64,000 nt of DNA from Myxacorys almedinensis A (GCF_010091945.1 NZ_WVIE01000004.1:185734-249733), one strand, 5' to 3'. Shown: positions 1 through 9,641, numbered from the stretch's first letter. Notes: generated by a model not told the origin, from the sequence alone. Made by a program: numbers and translations.

Positions 1-898
1 ATTCTGTGATTTCTTCTGGCAAGGCTGACCCTTTTTCTTCCAACCGTTTTTTCAGATCCAATGCCTCATCTTGAATCCCATAAAACCGATTTTTCCAATG
101 CTGAATTGCCGTTTCATACTCACTTGCCTGCTGAGCCTGACTCAAAATCTGCTCTTGCATCTCTGCTGCCTGCCGTTCTAATGCCGCCGTGCGCTGCTGG
201 CTTTGCTCGCGATCGCGCTCCGATTCTTGACATGCCTGTTGCAGCATCGCCTGCGTCGTAATCTGTTTGGCAATCTGGGTCTCTAATTCCTGAACCTGGC
301 TTTCCAGTTCAGCCACCCGCTCTTTGGGGGCATGGCGCAACCAGTCCTTCGGCGTCAACCAGTCGTGAGGCTTTGATTTTTGCGATCCCCGCGACGGTGC
401 CTCCTTCGAGGATCGCTCCGGTGAGGTCTCTGCCTCAGGGGGGGCGGGGGAAAATTCGCCAGAGCGCAGTTTTTCCAGTTCAACCTGCTGCGCTTGGGCT
501 AAGGTCTCGGCTGCCGTTAACTGGTCTAGAGTATGGCAAATCTGCGCTTCTAGGTCTACCTTCTGCTGCTCAAACTGAACCCTAAGCTGATGAATCGCCT
601 GTTCTTGAACGTTGGCATATTCTTCGGTTGAGGCAAGCTGCCGTTCTAAGAAGCACTGATCCACACTCTGACGCCGCAACTCATCAAGACTGGCAAGCGA
701 CTGATCCAAAGCGTTTTCCAAATCTCGGATGCGTCGCATCTGGCGCTGCACACACTCTTGCATCCCAATGAGATCGGCGATGCCATTTTCTGGGAGCAAA
801 ATCGGGTGAGATCGGGCAATCACGCTGTTTTCAGACCCATCTAATTTGAGGTCTTCTGCCTCAAACTCGACTTGCTCAGCATTATCCGGCTCAGCCAC
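1..898 (-). CDS. Coiled-coil protein, partial (C-terminus outside window)
   Basis: Open frame of about 299 codons that runs off the left edge. It starts at a GTG at 896-898, preceded by an in-frame TAA and by a GGGAGGA ribosome-binding site about nine bases upstream. The first ATG is far inside, so GTG is the best start. The protein is rich in Gln, Glu, Leu and Arg with heptad-like stretches at about residues 50-130 and 195-299, broken by a Pro/Ser-rich segment around 140-170. I see no signal peptide, membrane segment or catalytic motif. It lies last in a minus-strand series after trpC and a small conserved gene. A structural or scaffolding role is a guess; no function is recognised. Confidence 0.72.
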   Translation of the reverse strand, partial: MAEPDNAEQVEFEAEDLKLDGSENSVIARSHPILLPENGIADLIGMQECVQRQMRRIRDLENALDQSLASLDELRRQSVDQCFLERQLASTEEYANVQEQAIHQLRVQFEQQKVDLEAQICHTLDQLTAAETLAQAQQVELEKLRSGEFSPAPPEAETSPERSSKEAPSRGSQKSKPHDWLTPKDWLRHAPKERVAELESQVQELETQIAKQITTQAMLQQACQESERDREQSQQRTAALERQAAEMQEQILSQAQQASEYETAIQHWKNRFYGIQDEALDLKKRLEEKGSALPEEITE

Positions 899-968
899 TT
901 AAAAAAATCCTCCCAGAAAAGCAATGAATGGGATTGATCGTCATCACGTCGTTTTTAGCTTACCTAGC

Positions 969-1241
969 TCACATTTTTTTTACCTCCGTAGGCACTTTAG
1001 CCACGCCTTCTGGGGCATCGACACAATTGAGCGACCAGCGATACTCAACCGGAAGCCGCAAGCGATCGCAGGTCTGTTCTAAATGCTTTTGCTGAGACAG
1101 CGCTTTCCGGAGGATGATGATCAGTTGCTGAACCTGTTCGCGTTGGTGAGAATTTTGGCTAACGGCGACCATGGTTTGGCGCTCTAAAAGTTGCAATAGT
1201 AGCTCGTAGTGGATGTGCGACGGAAGGGGAATTGGCTCCAT
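969..1241 (-). CDS. Small conserved cyanobacterial protein (resembles DUF5340)
   Basis: A 90-residue soluble protein starting MEPIPLPSHIHYELLLQLLE. From memory this N-terminus resembles a small protein family found in cyanobacteria (DUF5340); I could not search to confirm. The middle is helical and Gln/Leu-rich (LLERQTMVAV, QQLIIILRKAL). There is no membrane segment, Cys cluster or catalytic motif. It follows trpC by about 130 bases on the same strand and precedes the coiled-coil gene by about 70 bases, so the three may be co-transcribed. Function unknown. Confidence 0.75.
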   Translation of the reverse strand: MEPIPLPSHIHYELLLQLLERQTMVAVSQNSHQREQVQQLIIILRKALSQQKHLEQTCDRLRLPVEYRWSLNCVDAPEGVAKVPTEVKKM

Positions 1242-1374
1242 GTAACGCTCACCTATCGCGGTAAAGAATAAGACTCTAGACTTTAGTATCTAAAGAGTGA
1301 ATTAGCAAAAACGCAACCTTTCTTAAAATTGCAGACCTCATCGGGTCTGTCTAGCGTCTTGAGGCTTAACTTCT

Positions 1375-2259
1375 CTACGTTACTAGCTGAATGAGGGCTT
1401 GTCCGGGGTTATCTTGCTTAACCAACGATTCTCCCACCAAAACCGCCGTTGCCCCTGCTGCTCGCACCACCGCAATATCGTCGGGGCGATGGATGCCAGA
1501 CTCGCTGACTGTGACAATTCCGCGCTCTGCCAGCCGAACGCTCCGCGCGGTCAGAATGTCGTGGGTGGTGCTTAGGTCAACCGAAAAATCTTTGAGATTG
1601 CGATTGTTAATCCCGATCGCCGTTACCCCTTCCAAGGCAAGGACGCGATCGATCTCGGCTAGGGTATGCACTTCGATCAGTGCCGTCATGCCTAGCGTTT
1701 TGACGATCTTTAAGAAATACTGTAGATCTTTATCGGGCAAGACAGCGGCGATCAAGAGAACGGCATCGGCTCCGTGCAGTTTTGCCCAATACATCTGGTA
1801 GGGATAAATGATGAAGTCTTTACACAAAAGCGGTAAGTCAACCGCCGTGCGGATGTTCGCCAAATTCTCAAAGCTGCCTTGAAAAAACTTCTCGTCGGTT
1901 AAAACGGAGAGACAGGATGCCCCACCAGCAACGTAAGACTGGGCGATCGCAACGGGGTCAAAATCTTCCCGAATCACGCCTTTGCTGGGAGACGCTTTTT
2001 TGACTTCGGCAATCACGGCGGGCGTCGTTTTGCCGTTTTGCAAGGCTGCCAAAAAGTCGCGGGGCTGAGTGGGCTGCTCTGCCATCTGTTTCTGCAATTT
2101 GCTCAGGGGCAGTTTCTCTCGCATTTGAGCCACTTCGATTTCTTTGTGCCACACGATTTCTTCAAGAATGTTCTGAGGTTCATTTTCTGGCGCTTTGACC
2201 TGGTATCGCAATTGCTCTACCGCGATCGCAGGATTAGGACGACGACGACGAATTTCCAT
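1375..2259 (-). CDS. trpC: Indole-3-glycerol phosphate synthase
   Basis: TrpC closes the indole ring of tryptophan by converting carboxyphenylamino-deoxyribulose phosphate to indole-3-glycerol phosphate in the cytosol. The 294-residue protein shows the single TIM-barrel family signatures in order: [13 protein letters not shown] (about residue 83, first catalytic Lys), LLCKDFII (second Lys), [16 protein letters not shown] and VSESGI, ending with VLVGESLV. The N-terminal [10 protein letters not shown] segment is the usual capping helix. A TTG three codons upstream is in frame, but the ATG at 2257-2259 is the more natural start. It stands alone as a monofunctional enzyme, not fused to TrpF. It lies 39 bases downstream of lpdA, so the two are probably co-transcribed although their pathways differ. 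Confidence 0.96.
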   Translation of the reverse strand: MEIRRRRPNPAIAVEQLRYQVKAPENEPQNILEEIVWHKEIEVAQMREKLPLSKLQKQMAEQPTQPRDFLAALQNGKTTPAVIAEVKKASPSKGVIREDFDPVAIAQSYVAGGASCLSVLTDEKFFQGSFENLANIRTAVDLPLLCKDFIIYPYQMYWAKLHGADAVLLIAAVLPDKDLQYFLKIVKTLGMTALIEVHTLAEIDRVLALEGVTAIGINNRNLKDFSVDLSTTHDILTARSVRLAERGIVTVSESGIHRPDDIAVVRAAGATAVLVGESLVKQDNPGQALIQLVT

Positions 2260-2298
2260 GGTGCACAAGGGTAAGAGGGTAGGGGTGAGGGCATCAAC

Positions 2299-3732
2299 TT
2301 AATGAACTGTGGCAGCCCGCTTATACGCTTCGTCTAAAATTTCAGACAGCGTAGGATGGGTATGAACCGAGAATGCCAGCGTTTTGACCGATTGGCGATT
2401 GGCGATCGCATTTGCTGCTTCCTGGATCAAATCTGCCGCATGTAGCCCGATGATGTGGGTGCCGAGAATTTCACCCGTGTCTTTGCGATAGACAATCTTG
2501 GCGATGCCTTCCGATTCTCCTTCGGCGATCGCTTTGGCGTTTCCCTTAAAATACGTTCGCACCGCCGCCACCTCAAACCCTCCTACCTGTCCTAATTCTT
2601 TGGCTTGCGGCTCAGTCAAGCCCACAAAGCTAATTTCGGGATGGGTGAATGCGGCGGCGGGAATGCTGCGGTAGTCCATCGTGCGATCGCGCCCACAAAT
2701 ATTCTCGATCGCCGCGATGCCTTGTGCCGATGCCGCATGAGCTAACATCATTTTTCCGGTGGCATCTCCAATTGCCCACAGATGCGGCACAGGCTCACCG
2801 CCGCCTAAAACTTCCATGCGATCGTTGACCGGAATAAAGCCTCGCTGATCTAAATCCACCCCAATCGACTCTAGCCCCAAGTTTTTGGTGTAGGGAATCC
2901 GACCTGTCGCAATCAGGCAGGCATCGACTTCGAGGGTATCGAGCGGCTCTTTAGTTTTAGCGTCAATCAGTTCGATCACGACAGGCGATCCCGGCGTCAC
3001 TTTTGCCGCCAACACTCCTGCTTTGGTCTCAATGTCACGGGGCGTCACGAGAATTCGCTGTGCCAGTTTGGCAATGTCGGGATCAAATCCTGGCATCAGT
3101 TGATCGAGCGCTTCGATCATCGTCACTTCGCAACCCAGGGCAGTATAGACATCCGCAAATTCTAAACCGATGTAGCCGCTACCCACGATCGCAATCCAAG
3201 GCGGCAACGATTCTAACTTAATCGCATCGTCGCTGGTAAACACGGTTTTGCCATCAATCTCAGCCCCCGGCGGCACAAACGGCACCGATCCCGGAGCCAA
3301 AATAATATCCTTTGCCGTAACGGTTTTTTCTCCTTCTGGCGTGGAGATGCTGAGCTTTTGCGAGCCTGAAACCTTTGCCCAACCGTGAATTACATCAACA
3401 TTGAGCCGCTTTAAACTGTTGGTCAGCCCATCTTGTTGCTTTTGCACAATTCCGGCAGCATGAGCCGCGATCGCTTGTCGATCAAACCCCACCGCCCCGA
3501 CTTCAATTCCTAGCGACTTGAGATGCTCGGCATTCCGAAGTTCTCGCACCCGTCCCGATGCCGCCAGCAAAGCTTTTGACGGAATGCAGCCCCGGTTGAC
3601 GCAGGTTCCGCCCATATCTGCCGCTTCTACGATCGCGGTCTTGAGTCCACAATCCACGGCATGGAGTGCTGCACCGTGACCACCAACGCCTGCCCCAACA
3701 ATCACCAAATCGTAATCAAACTCGTTCGCCAC
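2299..3732 (-). CDS. lpdA: Dihydrolipoamide dehydrogenase
   Basis: E3 flavoenzyme that reoxidises dihydrolipoyl groups of the pyruvate dehydrogenase complex and the glycine cleavage system, passing electrons to NAD+. The 477 residues contain an FAD-binding GxGxxG near the N-terminus ([13 protein letters not shown], about 10-22), the redox-active disulfide [14 protein letters not shown] (about 41-54), a second nucleotide-binding GxGxxG ([11 protein letters not shown], about 182) and the C-terminal His-Glu pair in HTHPTLSE. Length matches the family. The gene lies between ndhH upstream and trpC downstream on the same strand, with short gaps, so a single transcript is likely. Confidence 0.96.
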   Translation of the reverse strand: MANEFDYDLVIVGAGVGGHGAALHAVDCGLKTAIVEAADMGGTCVNRGCIPSKALLAASGRVRELRNAEHLKSLGIEVGAVGFDRQAIAAHAAGIVQKQQDGLTNSLKRLNVDVIHGWAKVSGSQKLSISTPEGEKTVTAKDIILAPGSVPFVPPGAEIDGKTVFTSDDAIKLESLPPWIAIVGSGYIGLEFADVYTALGCEVTMIEALDQLMPGFDPDIAKLAQRILVTPRDIETKAGVLAAKVTPGSPVVIELIDAKTKEPLDTLEVDACLIATGRIPYTKNLGLESIGVDLDQRGFIPVNDRMEVLGGGEPVPHLWAIGDATGKMMLAHAASAQGIAAIENICGRDRTMDYRSIPAAAFTHPEISFVGLTEPQAKELGQVGGFEVAAVRTYFKGNAKAIAEGESEGIAKIVYRKDTGEILGTHIIGLHAADLIQEAANAIANRQSVKTLAFSVHTHPTLSEILDEAYKRAATVH

Positions 3733-3806
3733 ATCGCCCTCCCGTGGATCTTGCCCTATCCATTCTCAACTGCTGAGGGCAGATTCGACAATACACAATC
3801 TTTAGG

Positions 3807-4991
3807 TCAACGGTCTACCGACCCCATGACGATATCAATGCTTGCCAGAATGACAAAGATGTCAGCGACCTTTAGACCTTGAATTAACTGCGGTAAGACT
3901 TGCAGATTGTTGAAATCTCCCGGACGAATCTTCCATCGCCACGGGAAAACGTTGTCGTCGCCCATGATGAAAATTCCCAGTTCTCCTCTGCCTGACTCGA
4001 CTCGGACGTAATGTTCGCCCTTCGGAATCTTGAACGTTGGGGCGATCTTCTTGGCAATGAATTGATACTCTATCCCATTCCATTCTGATTTAGGACCCGA
4101 CGCCATCCGCTTGGCTTCCAGATTCTCGTAAGCGCCTCCTGGCAATCCTTGAAGAGCCTGCCGAATAATCTTGATCGACTCTCGCATTTCGTTTAATCGG
4201 ATCTTATAACGAGCGAGACTATCGCCTGCGGTTTCCCACTGCACGTCCCAATCAAACTCGTCATAACATTCGTAATGATCGACCTTTCGCAGATCCCACT
4301 TGACGCCAGATGCCCGCAACATTGGTCCCGAAATGCCCCAGTTAATCGCATCTTCACGACTCAAAACTCCGACTCCCTCAAGCCGCCGCCGAAAAATGGG
4401 GTTGTTTGTCATCAATCGCTCGTATTCATCTAGGGTAGACGGAAAATAGTTGCAGAAGTCTGCACACTTATCAACCCAACCGTAGGGTAAGTCTGCCGCC
4501 ACGCCTCCGACTCGAAAATAGTTGTGATTGATCATGCGGTAGCCTGAAACGGCTTCAAACAAATCGAGAATGTACTCGCGATCGCGCATCGTCGGAAAGA
4601 ACATTGCCTGAGTGCCTACATCCGTGACAAACGGACCGAGCCACAACAAATGATTCACAATCCGCGTCAGTTCTAACAGGATCACGCGAATGTAGCTGGC
4701 ACGTTTGGGCACAGAAATGTTTGCCAACTGCTCGACCGCGTTCACGGTGACTGCCTCGTTGAACATGCCGCCGTAATAATCCCACCGACTCGTATACGGA
4801 ATGAACATCGTATTCGTGCGGTTTTCGGCAATTTTTTCCATGCCGCGATGTAAATACCCGATCACAGGTTCACAATCTACAACATCTTCTCCATCTAAGG
4901 TGACAATGATCCGAAAGCATCCGTGCATCGCTGGATGATGCGGACCCATGTTAATCACCATCGGGTCAGTTTTGGTTTCAATGCGTGGCAT
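3807..4991 (-). CDS. ndhH: NAD(P)H-quinone oxidoreductase subunit H
   Basis: NdhH is the 49-kDa-type subunit of the cyanobacterial NDH-1 complex and forms part of the plastoquinone-binding cavity at the membrane interface; the complex serves respiration, cyclic electron flow and CO2 uptake. The start is placed at the ATG giving [20 protein letters not shown], which has GAGG about seven bases upstream; an in-frame ATG five codons earlier lacks this. The resulting 394 residues match the family. Conserved stretches are [23 protein letters not shown] and the [14 protein letters not shown] loop. As is common in cyanobacteria it is separate from other ndh genes. It is the first gene of the minus-strand series. 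Confidence 0.97.
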   Translation of the reverse strand: MPRIETKTDPMVINMGPHHPAMHGCFRIIVTLDGEDVVDCEPVIGYLHRGMEKIAENRTNTMFIPYTSRWDYYGGMFNEAVTVNAVEQLANISVPKRASYIRVILLELTRIVNHLLWLGPFVTDVGTQAMFFPTMRDREYILDLFEAVSGYRMINHNYFRVGGVAADLPYGWVDKCADFCNYFPSTLDEYERLMTNNPIFRRRLEGVGVLSREDAINWGISGPMLRASGVKWDLRKVDHYECYDEFDWDVQWETAGDSLARYKIRLNEMRESIKIIRQALQGLPGGAYENLEAKRMASGPKSEWNGIEYQFIAKKIAPTFKIPKGEHYVRVESGRGELGIFIMGDDNVFPWRWKIRPGDFNNLQVLPQLIQGLKVADIFVILASIDIVMGSVDR

Positions 4992-5006
4992 AACTGATCC
5001 TCGCAC

Positions 5007-5285
5007 TCGTGACTACTACCAAAAGTAGATCAATTAGCGTCTAGTCGATTCACCCTATTTAGGGATTTTTGAGATTCTAAATCGAACCCTTGAGTCGCCT
5101 CTCATCGTTATGACATTTTCAAATGAAACGATTCTGTTAGGGTTGGGCATCCTGATCAGAGCGGAGAACCCGTGAAAACCTGATGAGTGTAAGTTCAAAT
5201 TTGGGTGTAGCCAGTAACCTGTTTTTTGGGGGCTACAGACCAGAGCGATCGTATGGTTCAGTCCATCCAGTAAGAGTTAGGCATT
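5007..5285. other. Divergent intergenic region with small hairpin
   Basis: Region of about 280 bases between ndhH and the small plus-strand gene. It contains a possible stem, TGTAGCC at 5206-5212 with GGCTACA at 5231-5237, about 50 bases before the small gene. The stem lacks a clean T-run after it. It could belong to a leader or be chance. No tRNA or known RNA is recognised. Confidence 0.35.
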
Positions 5286-5489
5286 ATGGAACAGCGAGAA
5301 CTGCGACGTGCAGCAGCTAAAGCATTTATGGAGTCCCTCGATAAGCTGCAAGAAACGCTATCTGAGTCTGAAACCAAAACGGAGGCTCAGCCAATGACTG
5401 CACCAGCGATGCCAAAACAGCTTGAGGAATTTGAGCAAGCGGTGGCGGATATTGAGCAGTTCATGCAGTCTAAGGGCGAATCAGCGTGA
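5286..5489 (+). CDS. Small conserved hypothetical protein
   Basis: A 67-residue acidic, helical protein starting MEQRELRRAAAKAFMESLDK. It is rich in Glu and Gln with a low-complexity centre (SETKTEAQPMTAPAMP) and a second helix LEEFEQAVADIEQFMQ. No membrane segment, Cys or metal motif. The ATG follows a GAGTTAGGC stretch with a weak ribosome-binding site. Its stop codon overlaps the convergent RNA methyltransferase gene by nine bases. Such short Glu-rich proteins are frequent in cyanobacteria; the function is not recognised. Confidence 0.72.
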   Translation: MEQRELRRAAAKAFMESLDKLQETLSESETKTEAQPMTAPAMPKQLEEFEQAVADIEQFMQSKGESA

Positions 5490-6257
5490 TCGCTGTCGTT
5501 TGGCTTCGTAGAGCATGAGTGCCGCCGCGATCGCAACATTGAGCGATTCCACCCCTGGGCTTACAGGAATAGTGACATGAGCATCGGCAAGGGCGTTTAA
5601 TTGAGGAGATAGTCCGGCTCCTTCGTTCCCCATCAAAATCAAGCTCGGTTTTTTGAAATCCACTTCCCAGTAGGTTTGCGTTGCAGTCGGAACGGTCGCA
5701 ATGATCTGCATTCCTTGTTTTTTGGCATCGAGAATATCGGTCTTCAAGCTAGAACTAATACCCATCGGCAACCGAAACCATTGCCCCGCCGATGCTCTCA
5801 GCACTTTTGGATTGTCTAAATCCACGCTGTCCGCGCTCAGTAGAATTCCTTCTGCTCCTGCCGCCGCCGCCGTCCGAATCATGGTGCCAAGATTTCCAGG
5901 GTCTTGAATCGTTTCGAGAACAAGTCCGAAGTTGTTGAGTGCCAATGGCTCAGAATAAATGCGTTCTGCGCTAGCAACAATGCCATCAGGTTCGACAGTG
6001 GTTGCGATCGCTCTCACCACTTCAGGGCTGACGAGTTCGAGACGCTGCGATCGCGCTTGAAGTTGCTGCCACAACTGAGCATGTTGAGCCTGCCACGCTT
6101 CGGTGCAGCAAACGGTGAGCAGAGGCAATCCGACGGCACATGCCTCTTCAACGAGATGGGTTCCTTCCAATAAAAAAAGCTGCTGTTCGCGCCGTTCTTT
6201 AGCGCGGTGCAACTTGCGGAGTTGTTTAACAAGCGGGTTCTGAAGACTCGTGAGCAT
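5481..6257 (-). CDS. TrmH/SpoU-family RNA 2'-O-methyltransferase
   Basis: SPOUT-class enzyme that transfers a methyl group from S-adenosylmethionine to a ribose 2'-OH of tRNA or rRNA. The 258 residues have an N-terminal substrate-binding domain beginning LTSLQNPLVKQLRKLHRAKE and a C-terminal knotted domain with the three family motifs: QDPGNLGTMIRTAAAAG (motif 1), LILMGNEGAGLS (motif 2) and VESLNVAIAAALMLYE (motif 3). Length and motifs are typical. The exact RNA target cannot be read from sequence. It lies downstream of pgk on the same strand, separated by about 95 bases that hold a strong hairpin. Confidence 0.92.
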   Translation of the reverse strand: MLTSLQNPLVKQLRKLHRAKERREQQLFLLEGTHLVEEACAVGLPLLTVCCTEAWQAQHAQLWQQLQARSQRLELVSPEVVRAIATTVEPDGIVASAERIYSEPLALNNFGLVLETIQDPGNLGTMIRTAAAAGAEGILLSADSVDLDNPKVLRASAGQWFRLPMGISSSLKTDILDAKKQGMQIIATVPTATQTYWEVDFKKPSLILMGNEGAGLSPQLNALADAHVTIPVSPGVESLNVAIAAALMLYEAKRQRSR

Positions 6258-6279
6258 GATGGCAGCAGATTAGGTAGCA

Positions 6280-6327
6280 GAGGGAACGGATGGATGCTTT
6301 GTCAGCCTAGATCAATCATCCGTTCCC
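6280..6327 (-). promoter_or_regulatory. Long hairpin between pgk and the RNA methyltransferase gene
   Basis: GAGGGAACGGATG at 6280-6292 pairs with CATCCGTTCCC at 6317-6327, an 11-bp perfect stem with a 24-base loop. On the minus strand it lies between the pgk stop codon and the methyltransferase start. There is no T-run after it in that direction, so it could reduce read-through, stabilise the pgk message 3' end, or act as an attenuator. Confidence 0.5.
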
Positions 6328-6351
6328 CTCGTTTTCTAAGCCGTTGCTTGC

Positions 6352-7557
6352 TTACGCTTCGTCTAGAGCCGCAATTCCAGGCAGTTCTTTGCCTTCGAGC
6401 AGTTCTAAACTTGCGCCGCCCCCGGTGGAAATGTGGCTCATCTGCTCTGCCACACCGACTTTTTCAACAGCGGCAACAGAATCACCCCCACCAATAATGG
6501 TGATCGTCCCTTGGGGGGTCAGTTCGGCGAGGGTGCGTGCGATCGCTTCTGTGCCCGCCGCAAACTTATCAAACTCAAACACGCCCATCGGGCCATTCCA
6601 GATCACCGACTTACATTCAGATAGCGCTTGCTGAAAGGCTTTCACCGAGTCAGGACCAATATCCAACCCCATCCATCCGTCCGGAATATTCTCGACGCTG
6701 ACGGTCTGAGCATTGGCATCGGGCGAAAAGTTATCGGCAACGACAACATCCGTTGGCAACAATAAATCGACGCCTTTTTCTTTAGCTTTGGCTTCGAGTG
6801 CCCGTGCCAAGTCGAGTTTGTCTTCTTCGACTAGAGACTTACCGACATTTAAGCCGCGTGCTTTGTAGAAGGTGAACACCATACCACCGCCAATGAGCAG
6901 CTTATCGACTTTATCCAGAAGGGTTTCGATCACGGTGATCTTGCTCGACACTTTAGAACCGCCCACGATCGCAGCCAACGGACGCTGAGGGTTCTCGATC
7001 GCGCTTTGCAAATATTCCAGTTCTTTCTCGATCAGCAATCCTGCGACAGAAGGCTTGAGAAACTTGGTGACTCCTTCTGTAGAAGCGTGGGCGCGGTGAG
7101 CCGTTCCAAAGGCATCGTTCACATAGAGATCCGCGACTGATGCAAGTTTCTCAGCAAATCCGGGGTCGTTTTGTTCTTCTTCTTTGTAAAAGCGAACGTT
7201 CTCTAGCAACACCACATCACCGGGCTGCATGGCGCTAACAGCAGCGTTTACCTCATCACCGATACAGTCGTTACACTTGGTAACGGGCTTGCCCAACACC
7301 TCAGACAACCGATTGCCCACTGGGGTGAGGCGATATTTCTCTTCAGGACCATTTTTCGGACGCCCAAAGTGACTGCACAAGATCACCTTTGCCCCTTTCG
7401 AGGTCAACGCTTGGATGGTGGGCAACGCTGCCCGGATGCGTGTATCGTCGGTGATAGCGCCTTGATCGTCTAGCGGCACATTAAAGTCAGCCCGCACGAG
7501 AACGCGCTTTCCTTGTAAATCAGAGGACGATAGAGTGTTAACAGTCTTCTTGGGCAC
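6352..7557 (-). CDS. pgk: Phosphoglycerate kinase
   Basis: Catalyses phosphoryl transfer between 1,3-bisphosphoglycerate and ADP in glycolysis, and the reverse ATP-using step in the Calvin cycle, in the cytosol. The 401 residues carry the substrate signature [14 protein letters not shown] near the N-terminus, SHFGRPK, the hinge region GGSKVSSKI (about 198) and the nucleotide-binding [16 protein letters not shown] (about 340) followed by GGGDS. Start is GTG at 7555-7557, supported by an AGGAG ribosome-binding site eight bases upstream. The gene is divergent from the stress-protein gene and is followed by the RNA methyltransferase. Confidence 0.97.
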   Translation of the reverse strand: MPKKTVNTLSSSDLQGKRVLVRADFNVPLDDQGAITDDTRIRAALPTIQALTSKGAKVILCSHFGRPKNGPEEKYRLTPVGNRLSEVLGKPVTKCNDCIGDEVNAAVSAMQPGDVVLLENVRFYKEEEQNDPGFAEKLASVADLYVNDAFGTAHRAHASTEGVTKFLKPSVAGLLIEKELEYLQSAIENPQRPLAAIVGGSKVSSKITVIETLLDKVDKLLIGGGMVFTFYKARGLNVGKSLVEEDKLDLARALEAKAKEKGVDLLLPTDVVVADNFSPDANAQTVSVENIPDGWMGLDIGPDSVKAFQQALSECKSVIWNGPMGVFEFDKFAAGTEAIARTLAELTPQGTITIIGGGDSVAAVEKVGVAEQMSHISTGGGASLELLEGKELPGIAALDEA

Positions 7558-7705
7558 GATTCTTCTCCTAGAATGAGTCTTTTTACCTACGTCTTAAATT
7601 TTCTCATTAATTGCCCCTCTGCGATCGCTCAATCCACTCATCCTGTTGTAAGTTCAGAAAGATAAGACCCTCCTGAAATCTATCTGTCCCATTTCACCCA
7701 AATCC

Positions 7706-8110
7706 ATGTTTAAGACAGTCTTGTTTCCCATCGATCAAAGCCGTGAATCTCGCCAAGCGGCTGAAAAAGTTGCAGAAATTGTGCAGTTTCACAAGAGTCG
7801 TCTGATCATCGTGTCTGTGGTTGAGGCTGCGGCAGTCGAAGACATTCCGACCGATACGATGGCGTCACCCGATGCGGTCGCCAAACTCTTACAGAATGCG
7901 AAATCGTTATTTTCTCAACAAGGCATTGAAGCGGAAACGGTTGAACGCGAAGGAAATCCCGCGTTCACGATTTGCGATGTTGCCGATGAAATCGACGCCG
8001 ATCTGATCGTCATGGGCTGTCGTGGACTCGGACTCACCGAAGAAGTCTCTGAAAGCGTCACGAATCGAGTGATTAGTTTGTCGCCGTGCCCAGTGCTAGT
8101 CGTTCCGTAA
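7706..8110 (+). CDS. Universal stress protein, UspA family
   Basis: Single-domain Usp of 134 residues starting MFKTVLFPIDQSRESRQAAE, with the family beta-alpha-beta fold and the closing LSPCPVLVVP. ATP-binding members carry G-x2-G-x9-G-S/T; here the segment reads GCRGLGLTEEVSESVTNRV, so the third Gly is replaced by Ser. The protein may bind nucleotide weakly or not at all (inference). These proteins are generally involved in stress survival, but the exact role is unknown. It is divergent from pgk and convergent with the NACHT remnant, ending nine bases before it. Confidence 0.9.
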   Translation: MFKTVLFPIDQSRESRQAAEKVAEIVQFHKSRLIIVSVVEAAAVEDIPTDTMASPDAVAKLLQNAKSLFSQQGIEAETVEREGNPAFTICDVADEIDADLIVMGCRGLGLTEEVSESVTNRVISLSPCPVLVVP

Positions 8111-8119
8111 GCTGCTAGA

Positions 8120-8410
8120 TTATGCTTTGCGAGTGCAGAGGAGTTGCACGAAGGTATCGCTGACGGTGTGATCTCTGGTGTCGGCAGCGTATTGAATTAA
8201 GGCTTCTCGCAAGGTTTGAGCGGCATTGAGTGGGAGCAATGTTGCGAGGAGAAAGTAAACGCCGCGAAAACGCGAGTCGCCCAAATAGTCATACCAGCGA
8301 GTTTGGGCGGTTTCGCTGTCACCGAGAAAGGTTTGCACGATGAAAAATTCGGCGATTTTGTCGTGGCGGAAGTACCATTCCTTCTGGGTTTCGCCTTTGG
8401 TGTCTTTCAA
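8120..8410 (-). pseudogene. C-terminal remnant of a NACHT-type STAND protein
   Basis: About 97 codons encoding EWYFRHDKIAEFFIVQTFLG and FRGVYFLLATLLPLNAA and ending with VSDTFVQLL. From memory this resembles the extreme C-terminus of large cyanobacterial NACHT NTPases (STAND proteins, related to NLR-like defence ATPases). The P-loop and all upstream domains are absent. The frame opens with a TTG directly after an in-frame TAA, eight bases beyond the stop of the PIN-partner gene, so the truncation point coincides with that gene's 3' end. It is best read as a stub left by deletion. A real small protein cannot be excluded. Confidence 0.6.
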
Positions 8411-8417
8411 TTACACC

Positions 8418-8615
8418 TCAACGCTCTTTCATCTGCCGCAAAATCTCATCCAGCGTCAAATCCTTGAAAAGCGCCTCACGTTCCTCGGTATAGTTTCCAT
8501 AGCCAGATGAAAATTGATTGAGAAATCTCAGCGTGTTCGCAATGCCGATCTCTTTCGAGAGGATCGCGATCGCTTCTTGAGTAATTTCATTCAAAGATTT
8601 CGGTTGAAGACTCAT
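8418..8615 (-). CDS. Putative antitoxin-like partner of PIN protein
   Basis: A 65-residue protein starting MSLQPKSLNEITQEAIAILS with a conserved-looking middle NQFSSGYGNYTEEREALF and a basic C-terminus. Its ATG overlaps the TGA of the PIN gene by four bases (ATGA), so the two are translationally coupled. I recall small cyanobacterial proteins of this type beside PIN genes, which suggests a toxin-antitoxin pair, here with the toxin gene first. There is no recognisable DNA-binding motif, so autoregulation is not evident. The NACHT remnant follows eight bases downstream. Confidence 0.68.
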   Translation of the reverse strand: MSLQPKSLNEITQEAIAILSKEIGIANTLRFLNQFSSGYGNYTEEREALFKDLTLDEILRQMKER

Positions 8616-9052
8616 TCGGTTATCTCCGTGATCAATTCCAGAGGTGAAACAACTTTGGTCGGTTCTGTATCTGCTGCATTTGCTCGTCTTAGAAAACGGT
8701 CATCGCATGTACAAAAATAATCCGCTTCTGCCTCGATTGAAGACGCTAAGTGCAGCGCGTCCAACGGTTTAATTCCCAAACCCACAAATCTCTGCGCTCG
8801 TTCCTCAACCAATTTACTACGAGAGATAAATAGATTTGCTTTTGCTAATGTCTCTAAAATATACGTTCTTCTTTGGGAAAGCGGAATCTGCTCAGCCTCA
8901 AATACCAACGCTGATGATGAAATAAGTTCAAGCTGTCCAGACTCCCATAGCGTGATGATATTCAAAATTGCCTCAGCCTCAACTGCGATCCGAACCTGTG
9001 TCTTGGTATCAAGCGGACGTTGCAAGCTGCACATGTCTAGATAAATCCTCAT
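8612..9052 (-). CDS. PIN-domain ribonuclease, probable VapC-type toxin
   Basis: PIN proteins are Mg2+-dependent ribonucleases, often toxins that cut tRNA or rRNA. The 146-residue product starts MRIYLDMCSLQRPLD, giving the first acidic residue in YLDMC; later acidic positions are in the EAEAILN/VFEAEQ helices, in KPLDALHLA and in TCDDRFLRRA. An in-frame ATG nine codons upstream exists, but MRIYLD is the usual PIN start. The gene is coupled to the 65-residue partner. Repeated DNA lies just upstream (9088-9232), similar to that upstream of the second toxin-antitoxin unit. Confidence 0.85.
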   Translation of the reverse strand: MRIYLDMCSLQRPLDTKTQVRIAVEAEAILNIITLWESGQLELISSSALVFEAEQIPLSQRRTYILETLAKANLFISRSKLVEERAQRFVGLGIKPLDALHLASSIEAEADYFCTCDDRFLRRANAADTEPTKVVSPLELITEITE

Positions 9053-9087
9053 GAGCAGCAGTTTACCTACTTTATGCAAAAGCTAGC

Positions 9088-9232
9088 GATCGTATCCCTC
9101 TCACTCGATCAATAACCTCATCAGTGACAATCATTGAGAAGCAATAACCATTTTATCGAACTCACACTGAGTTACAAGCAATCCCTTTCAGCCTTCAAAC
9201 GACAGCGAACACGGAGTGAAGCGAAGCTACCG
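9088..9232. repeat. Dispersed repeat, copy A (upstream of PIN gene)
   Basis: Begins GATCGTATCCCTC and ends at 9205-9232 with GCGAACACGG...GAAGCGAAGCTACCG. The same blocks occur in the same order at 9902-10007, and the last block occurs inverted at 10775-10804. The copies are degenerate, with gaps between the matching blocks. Confidence 0.6.
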
Positions 9233-9275
9233 TGCAACGAAGCGAAGCGATCGTATATCTTGAATCAACGATCGC

Positions 9276-9641
9276 TCACAAATTTAATGTGTGTTTCAGA
9301 GCAATATCAATTTCTGTTATCGGAAGCAATCCAATCACGCGATTAATTGCAGATTCAGCGATCGTGGCGAGATTATCCGTCATGACAACTGAATCTGTGA
9401 GTAATCCTGATTAACTTCCTTCGGGCGTCGCGAGACTCACAAACACTCGACTCGGATGATTTGCCCGAAAGACACGGCTCGTGATCATGGCAACAATCAC
9501 CTGCGAGATTCCAGTCTGCAAATTATTGGCTTGAACCACAATTGCGGGACGAGTTTTCGCAGTACGGAGATCTGAATTTGGAAACATGACTAAAACAATG
9601 TCACCACGCCTATAGCTGCTTCCGGTGATTGTCGTAGTCAT
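9276..9641 (-). pseudogene. MazF/PemK toxin gene with in-frame stop
   Basis: MazF-type endoribonuclease reading frame of 122 codons starting MTTTITGSSYRRGDIVLVMF, with the family segment KTRPAIVVQANNL and MITSRVFRANHPSRV. Codon 77 (9411-9413) is TAA directly after TPEGS. Reading on in the same frame gives SGLLTDSVVMTDNLATIAES and NRVIGLLP to the normal C-terminus and a TGA at 9276-9278. No frameshift is needed, so one substitution (probably CAA to TAA) explains the break. The truncated 76-residue product lacks the C-terminal helix of the fold and is probably inactive. Its start overlaps the antitoxin gene by 32 bases. Confidence 0.88.

Noticed and set aside
5080..5105. T-arm-like AAGGGTTCGATTT on the minus strand
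   Set aside because: No acceptor, D or anticodon stems around it, so not a tRNA.
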